Source: CAIVAT01 sp037137455
GTDB lineage: Bacteria > Bacteroidota > Bacteroidia > Bacteroidales > FEN-979
Direction: 5' to 3'
Assembly (NCBI GenBank): GCA_037137455.1
Contig: JBAXKG010000003.1
Span: forward strand, 1 to 64,000
DNA length: 64,000 nt
The translations under genes were made by a program, and so were the position numbers. This document shows, one piece after another, positions 60,494 through 64,000 of the stretch (position 1 is the stretch's first letter; every line of letters begins with the position of its first letter). The notes below the pieces were generated by a model. The model had not been told where the DNA came from. It searched no databases and was given only the letters and a program-made list of their open reading frames with translations.

Positions 60494-61276
60494 ATGTATG
60501 GCTTAGATTTTATATTTTACAAGACATTCCTGCAATTCGTGATGCCACTGGGAGTGGCATTTATAGGATTTCTGACAGCTTTGATTTTCTTTTTTAAATG
60601 TAAAAGCAAAAGAACGGGTTTTATTTTGTTTATGAGTTCAATTGCATGGCTATGGCTCTGGAGTATGCCTTTGTGGAGTGATTTCATACGAAACAGATTA
60701 GAGTCGCAATTTAAATACCGGCCCGTTTCAACGTATCCTGAGGCAGATGCAATTGTCGTATTGGGAGGCGGAATAAGGGGATATGCAGGATCAGCAATGC
60801 CGTCACTTGACCTGAACGGGGCTGCAGACCGGGAATTGTTTGCAGCGCAGCTTTTTCATGCGGGCAAATCACATGTGGTTATTTTAAGCGGCGGAGCAGA
60901 TCCGATAATCAGAACTGGTATTTCGGCCCTTGCCATGAAGGAATTTCTTTTAATTCTTGGAGTTCCGGGCGCATCAATACGGATTGGTTCCGGTAGCAGG
61001 AACACCGTTGAAAATATGCAGGAGGTCGGGAAAATGATGAAAGAAATGAAAGGAGACTCAATCTTACTTGTAACATCGGCCCTGCATATGCCACGCGCTG
61101 TTTGGCTTTTTGCCCGCAGCGGACTTCATGTGATACCGGCCCCTGCCGATTTTGAATCTATTCCTGTTCCATTTCGATTAATCAGGTTACTGCCTGATGC
61201 TGAAGCATTGGGAAACAGCTCGCGTGCAGCAAAGGAGCTGATAGGATTATGGTCCTATAAACTTATCGGGTATTAA
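60494..61276 (+). CDS. YdcF/ElyC/SanA-like membrane protein (DUF218)
   Basis: A 260-residue protein with two N-terminal membrane segments (about 10-33 and 42-60) and a DUF218 domain: ADAIVVLGGG near residue 85, HVVILSGGAD, a SRNTVENM segment and LVTSALHMPRAVWLFARSG. The family includes ElyC, which affects envelope assembly and polyprenyl-carrier use, and SanA. The domain would face the periplasm. It lies 22 bp after the hybrid kinase and is probably co-transcribed. Its TAA stop overlaps the stop of the convergent kinase in the palindrome TTAA. Confidence 0.9.
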   Translation: MYGLDFIFYKTFLQFVMPLGVAFIGFLTALIFFFKCKSKRTGFILFMSSIAWLWLWSMPLWSDFIRNRLESQFKYRPVSTYPEADAIVVLGGGIRGYAGSAMPSLDLNGAADRELFAAQLFHAGKSHVVILSGGADPIIRTGISALAMKEFLLILGVPGASIRIGSGSRNTVENMQEVGKMMKEMKGDSILLVTSALHMPRAVWLFARSGLHVIPAPADFESIPVPFRLIRLLPDAEALGNSSRAAKELIGLWSYKLIGY

Positions 61277-64000
61277 GCTTCTTGTGGGTTATCCTCGATC
61301 CATTTTTCAAGCTGAGCGATCATCAAAGGGAATTTTATTTTTATTAGCTCAAACAAATTTGGAAGCTTGTCAAGGTTCTGCTTTTCATTAGCATAAAGAT
61401 ATATGAGATTTATTGTGTCACGTATTGATTGGGTGGCGATGAGGTCCAAACTTGATTTAATTTTATGGGATGTTTGCAGGATATTCTCAAAATCATCGGC
61501 CTCATATGCATCTATCAACGCCTTATAATATTCCGGGATATACTGCAGAAACTTTACTATCATAGCATGGCTCTGTTTCTTATTATTACCTAAGAACCGG
61601 AATAGCTTTGATAGGTCATAGTGAATCTCATCCTGCTGCATATCGCTGCCATATATTTCAGGTGGATTGGTTCCATCTAAATAAAACTCAGGTTCGATAC
61701 CAACAGCCTTCAATAGTTTTATATACAAATCTTCTTCGTCAAATGGTTTGGTGATATATTCGTTCATCCCGGCATCATAAGCCCGTTGAATTGCCTCTTT
61801 TGTAACATTTGCCGTCAGTGCGAAAATAGGAATATTCTTATTTATTTCGCTCCGGATAATCCTTGTGGCTGTCACTCCATCCATTTCCGGCATTTGCATA
61901 TCCATAAGTACAATATCGTAATAAGTTTGTTTGAGATTCTTAACGGCAATGGTGCCATTTTCAGCAATTTCGGTTGATGCCCCCCACTTTTCAATGAGTG
62001 ATTTGACAATGAACTGATTGAATTCGTTATCCTCAACAATCAGGATTTTCTTGTTCTTCAAGGCTGCGGGGTCAAATTTTACTTTCTGATCTTCCTTCTG
62101 GAGCGCCTTTTCATCGGTCGTTATAAATTCCAGAGTAAAAAAGAACCGGCTGCCCTTTCCTTTTTCGCTTTCAACCTGCAGTTCCCCATCCATCAGGTTC
62201 ACCAGTTGCTTGCTAATGGCAAGGCCAAGGCCGGTTCCTCCATAAATTCTTGTAACGCTGTCATCTTCCTGCCTGAACCGTTCAAATATGTAGTTCAGGT
62301 TTTCTTTGCTGATCCCGATTCCTGAATCAGTAACCGAAAAAAGCAATCTTGTTTTTGTTTCAGTTTCATCAATCAGTTTGCAGGAAACTTCCACACCTCC
62401 GGTTTGCGTAAATTTAATAGCATTACTTACAAGATTTGTGAGCACTTGCTGCAGCCGGACAGGATCGCCGATCAAAGCCCTGCCAATCCGCTGATCGACA
62501 CTGGTTGTAAGGGTAATCATTTTTTCTTCAGCCGTATGTTCAAGGGAACTGTAAACCCGCCTGATCATTTTTTGCAGGCTGAAGGGTATGGCTTCCATTT
62601 CAATCTTGCCTGCTTCAATTTTCGAAAAATCGAGAATTTCATTAATAATACCTAATAAATTTTCGCCGGAGATAAGTAATTTGTCGTTAAGTTTTTTCTG
62701 TTCTGAAGTCAGAGAAGTGTCGTACAGGAGTTTTGACAAACCAATAACCGCATTTAGAGGAGTACGGATTTCATGACTCATTTTGGCAAGAAAAAGACTC
62801 TTGGAAGAATTGGCTGATTCAGCCTCTGTAGTCGCTTTTCGTAAATCATTCTCAATTTTTTTCCTGGAAGAAATATCGCTGTATTGCCATAGATTCCCAA
62901 GAAATTTCTGATCAAGAAAGATCGGAATATAATCCCGTTCGAAAATCCTGTTATCGGCCAATTCAATTTCCTCGCCAATCACTGGTTTTTTTTCTCTGAG
63001 AATTATATCAATCCGATTTACAAAATAGTCAGGATCAAGGAATAGTTGTTTGGATTGATTAGCAGAATCGGAACAATCTGATCCCAGCAATGCTTCCGGT
63101 TCAACCGGAATGCTGAACATGTTACAAAAAGTTTTATTGATCAGGGCAATATTTCGGTATTGGTCTTCCACAAGAATTCCAGAATTCATATTGGTTATAA
63201 GGGTCGCTAACCGCATGGTGATTGATTCCATTTCATTTTGCGCTTTTTTTTGATCAGTGATATCGCGCTGGATGGAAATAAAATTGGTAAGTTCTCCCTG
63301 TGCATTAAACACTGGCTGAATCTGGAGTCGCACCCAATACGGGCGCCCATTCTTATGATAGTTAACCAGGTCGGCTTCGATAGGAATCATCATGTTAACA
63401 GCTTCCGCAATTTTATTCACGATTTGCTGGTCTGTATCATCACCCTGAAGGATTTCTCCGGGCTTGATCCCTTTCACCTCTTCAAATTTATAGCCGGTGA
63501 TGCGTTCAAAACTTCGGTTAACCCATTCTGTAAGGCCGTCTTTGCCTGTAATGATAACAGCATTGTCAGTTTCCTGTGCAATCAAAGATGCCAGCCGTAA
63601 TTCAACCTGCATCATAATATTGCCATATATTCCTCCGGCGATATTGCAGATAAAGGACAGGATGGCAACAGTTTCATCATTAAAGTGGTTTTTTTCAGAA
63701 CTGACAATACCGAATGCACCAACAGCCTGATCTCCGTTCATAACCGGCACGTAAAGCCTGGAACGTACAATAAAACTTCTTTCAGATGAAATAGACCGGT
63801 GCTCCGGATCATTCTCAGTATCCGGAATATTTAAAATCTCCCTGGTGCGGAAAACATATCCGGGATGTCGTTCCATTCCTGTACGTTCTGCTTCCCTCAG
63901 TTCCTCATCATTAAATCCTTTGGCAACAAGTAATTTTAACTTGTTTTCATGGAAATCGTAAAGGTAAAGACCCGAAAACTCAATGTCCATAAGATCATCA
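61273..64000 (-). CDS. Hybrid sensor histidine kinase (5' truncated by the window edge)
   Basis: The frame is open to the right edge; the ATG at 63990 is inside a GAF domain (FSGLYLYDFHENKLKLL), so the true start lies beyond the window. From that ATG: GAF (about 1-130), PAS (about 140-255), PAS (about 265-375), HisKA with His406 in MSHEIRTPL, HATPase with TNLVSNAIKFT, DSGIGIS and GGTGLGL, receiver (about 680-795) with VLMDMQMP, and HPt with the phospho-His in TSHKIKSS. The core and the REC-HPt end are similar to the kinase at 57160, so the two are paralogues placed convergently around the ElyC-like gene. Confidence 0.92.
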   Translation of the reverse strand, partial: DDLMDIEFSGLYLYDFHENKLKLLVAKGFNDEELREAERTGMERHPGYVFRTREILNIPDTENDPEHRSISSERSFIVRSRLYVPVMNGDQAVGAFGIVSSEKNHFNDETVAILSFICNIAGGIYGNIMMQVELRLASLIAQETDNAVIITGKDGLTEWVNRSFERITGYKFEEVKGIKPGEILQGDDTDQQIVNKIAEAVNMMIPIEADLVNYHKNGRPYWVRLQIQPVFNAQGELTNFISIQRDITDQKKAQNEMESITMRLATLITNMNSGILVEDQYRNIALINKTFCNMFSIPVEPEALLGSDCSDSANQSKQLFLDPDYFVNRIDIILREKKPVIGEEIELADNRIFERDYIPIFLDQKFLGNLWQYSDISSRKKIENDLRKATTEAESANSSKSLFLAKMSHEIRTPLNAVIGLSKLLYDTSLTSEQKKLNDKLLISGENLLGIINEILDFSKIEAGKIEMEAIPFSLQKMIRRVYSSLEHTAEEKMITLTTSVDQRIGRALIGDPVRLQQVLTNLVSNAIKFTQTGGVEVSCKLIDETETKTRLLFSVTDSGIGISKENLNYIFERFRQEDDSVTRIYGGTGLGLAISKQLVNLMDGELQVESEKGKGSRFFFTLEFITTDEKALQKEDQKVKFDPAALKNKKILIVEDNEFNQFIVKSLIEKWGASTEIAENGTIAVKNLKQTYYDIVLMDMQMPEMDGVTATRIIRSEINKNIPIFALTANVTKEAIQRAYDAGMNEYITKPFDEEDLYIKLLKAVGIEPEFYLDGTNPPEIYGSDMQQDEIHYDLSKLFRFLGNNKKQSHAMIVKFLQYIPEYYKALIDAYEADDFENILQTSHKIKSSLDLIATQSIRDTINLIYLYANEKQNLDKLPNLFELIKIKFPLMIAQLEKWIEDNPQEA

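Noticed and set aside
61270..61280. Convergent overlap as a frameshift or truncation
   Set aside because: Both proteins end with complete domains; the shared TTAA simply holds both TAA stop codons.
1..64000. CRISPR arrays, insertion sequences, integrases or phage genes
   Set aside because: No repeat-spacer pattern, transposase or integrase motif was found in either strand.

Overview
The window is a chromosomal segment of a Bacteroidota bacterium, probably in or near Bacteroidales. The evidence is: two secreted proteins with type IX secretion (T9SS) C-terminal sorting domains; many matches to the Bacteroidota promoter -7 element TAnnTTTG, two of them with a TTG exactly 19 nt upstream; an RprX/RprY-like two-component pair; and a GPH sugar symporter next to glycosidases. 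There are no insertion sequences, phage genes or CRISPR arrays. One tRNA gene (Ala, CGC) is present, and two further RNA genes or elements are proposed.

Layout. (1) 1-8542, plus strand: a glycan-utilisation operon. It holds the 3' end of a putative six-hairpin glycosidase, a GPH symporter with an unusual soluble insertion, a GH35-type beta-galactosidase-like enzyme and a 1114-residue GH94/GH149/GH161-type phosphorylase. (2) 8753-11137: a large T9SS cargo protein. (3) 11206-15703: enoyl-CoA hydratase, 3-hydroxyacyl-CoA dehydrogenase, thiolase and a FabK/nitronate-monooxygenase-like flavoprotein; the two subunits of a 3-oxoacid CoA-transferase lie nearby at 20322-21737. Together they suggest short-chain acyl-CoA or acetoacetate metabolism. 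(4) 15801-20300: an outer-membrane protein, tRNA-Ala, a PLP decarboxylase, an AT-rich GH16 T9SS enzyme, and an intergenic region with what looks like a complete small-RNA gene. (5) 21805-25330, minus strand: a five-gene operon of sensor kinase, response regulator, DUF2007-like protein, DedA protein and a secreted unknown. (6) 25559-27867: a DUF1573 protein, a small membrane protein and alkaline phosphatase.

(7) 27875-57013, minus strand: a roughly 29 kb polysaccharide locus of 28 closely packed genes. It encodes a WecA/MraY-type initiating phosphoglycosyltransferase, thirteen glycosyltransferases (eight GT2 and five GT4-like), GDP-mannose 4,6-dehydratase and GDP-L-fucose synthase, and a Wzm/Wzt ABC exporter whose ATPase has a C-terminal extension. 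It also encodes a Wza-like lipoprotein, a Wzc-like chain-length protein, a Wzy-like polymerase, three acyltransferases and a divergent cis-prenyltransferase. Three phosphorelay-type proteins sit inside this operon: a stand-alone receiver, a receiver with a C-terminal membrane anchor, and a histidine-kinase-like protein whose ATP-binding domain looks degenerate but whose receiver is intact.

(8) 57160-64000: two large paralogous hybrid kinases (sensor-HisKA-HATPase-REC-HPt) in convergent orientation with a YdcF/ElyC-like membrane protein between them. The second runs off the right edge.

The most interesting features are the intergenic small RNA (19848-20057), the structured leader before tRNA-Ala, and the signalling module embedded in a polysaccharide operon that mixes ABC-exporter and Wzy/Wzc/Wza parts without a visible Wzx flippase. 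All family calls were made by reading motifs; no database search was run.
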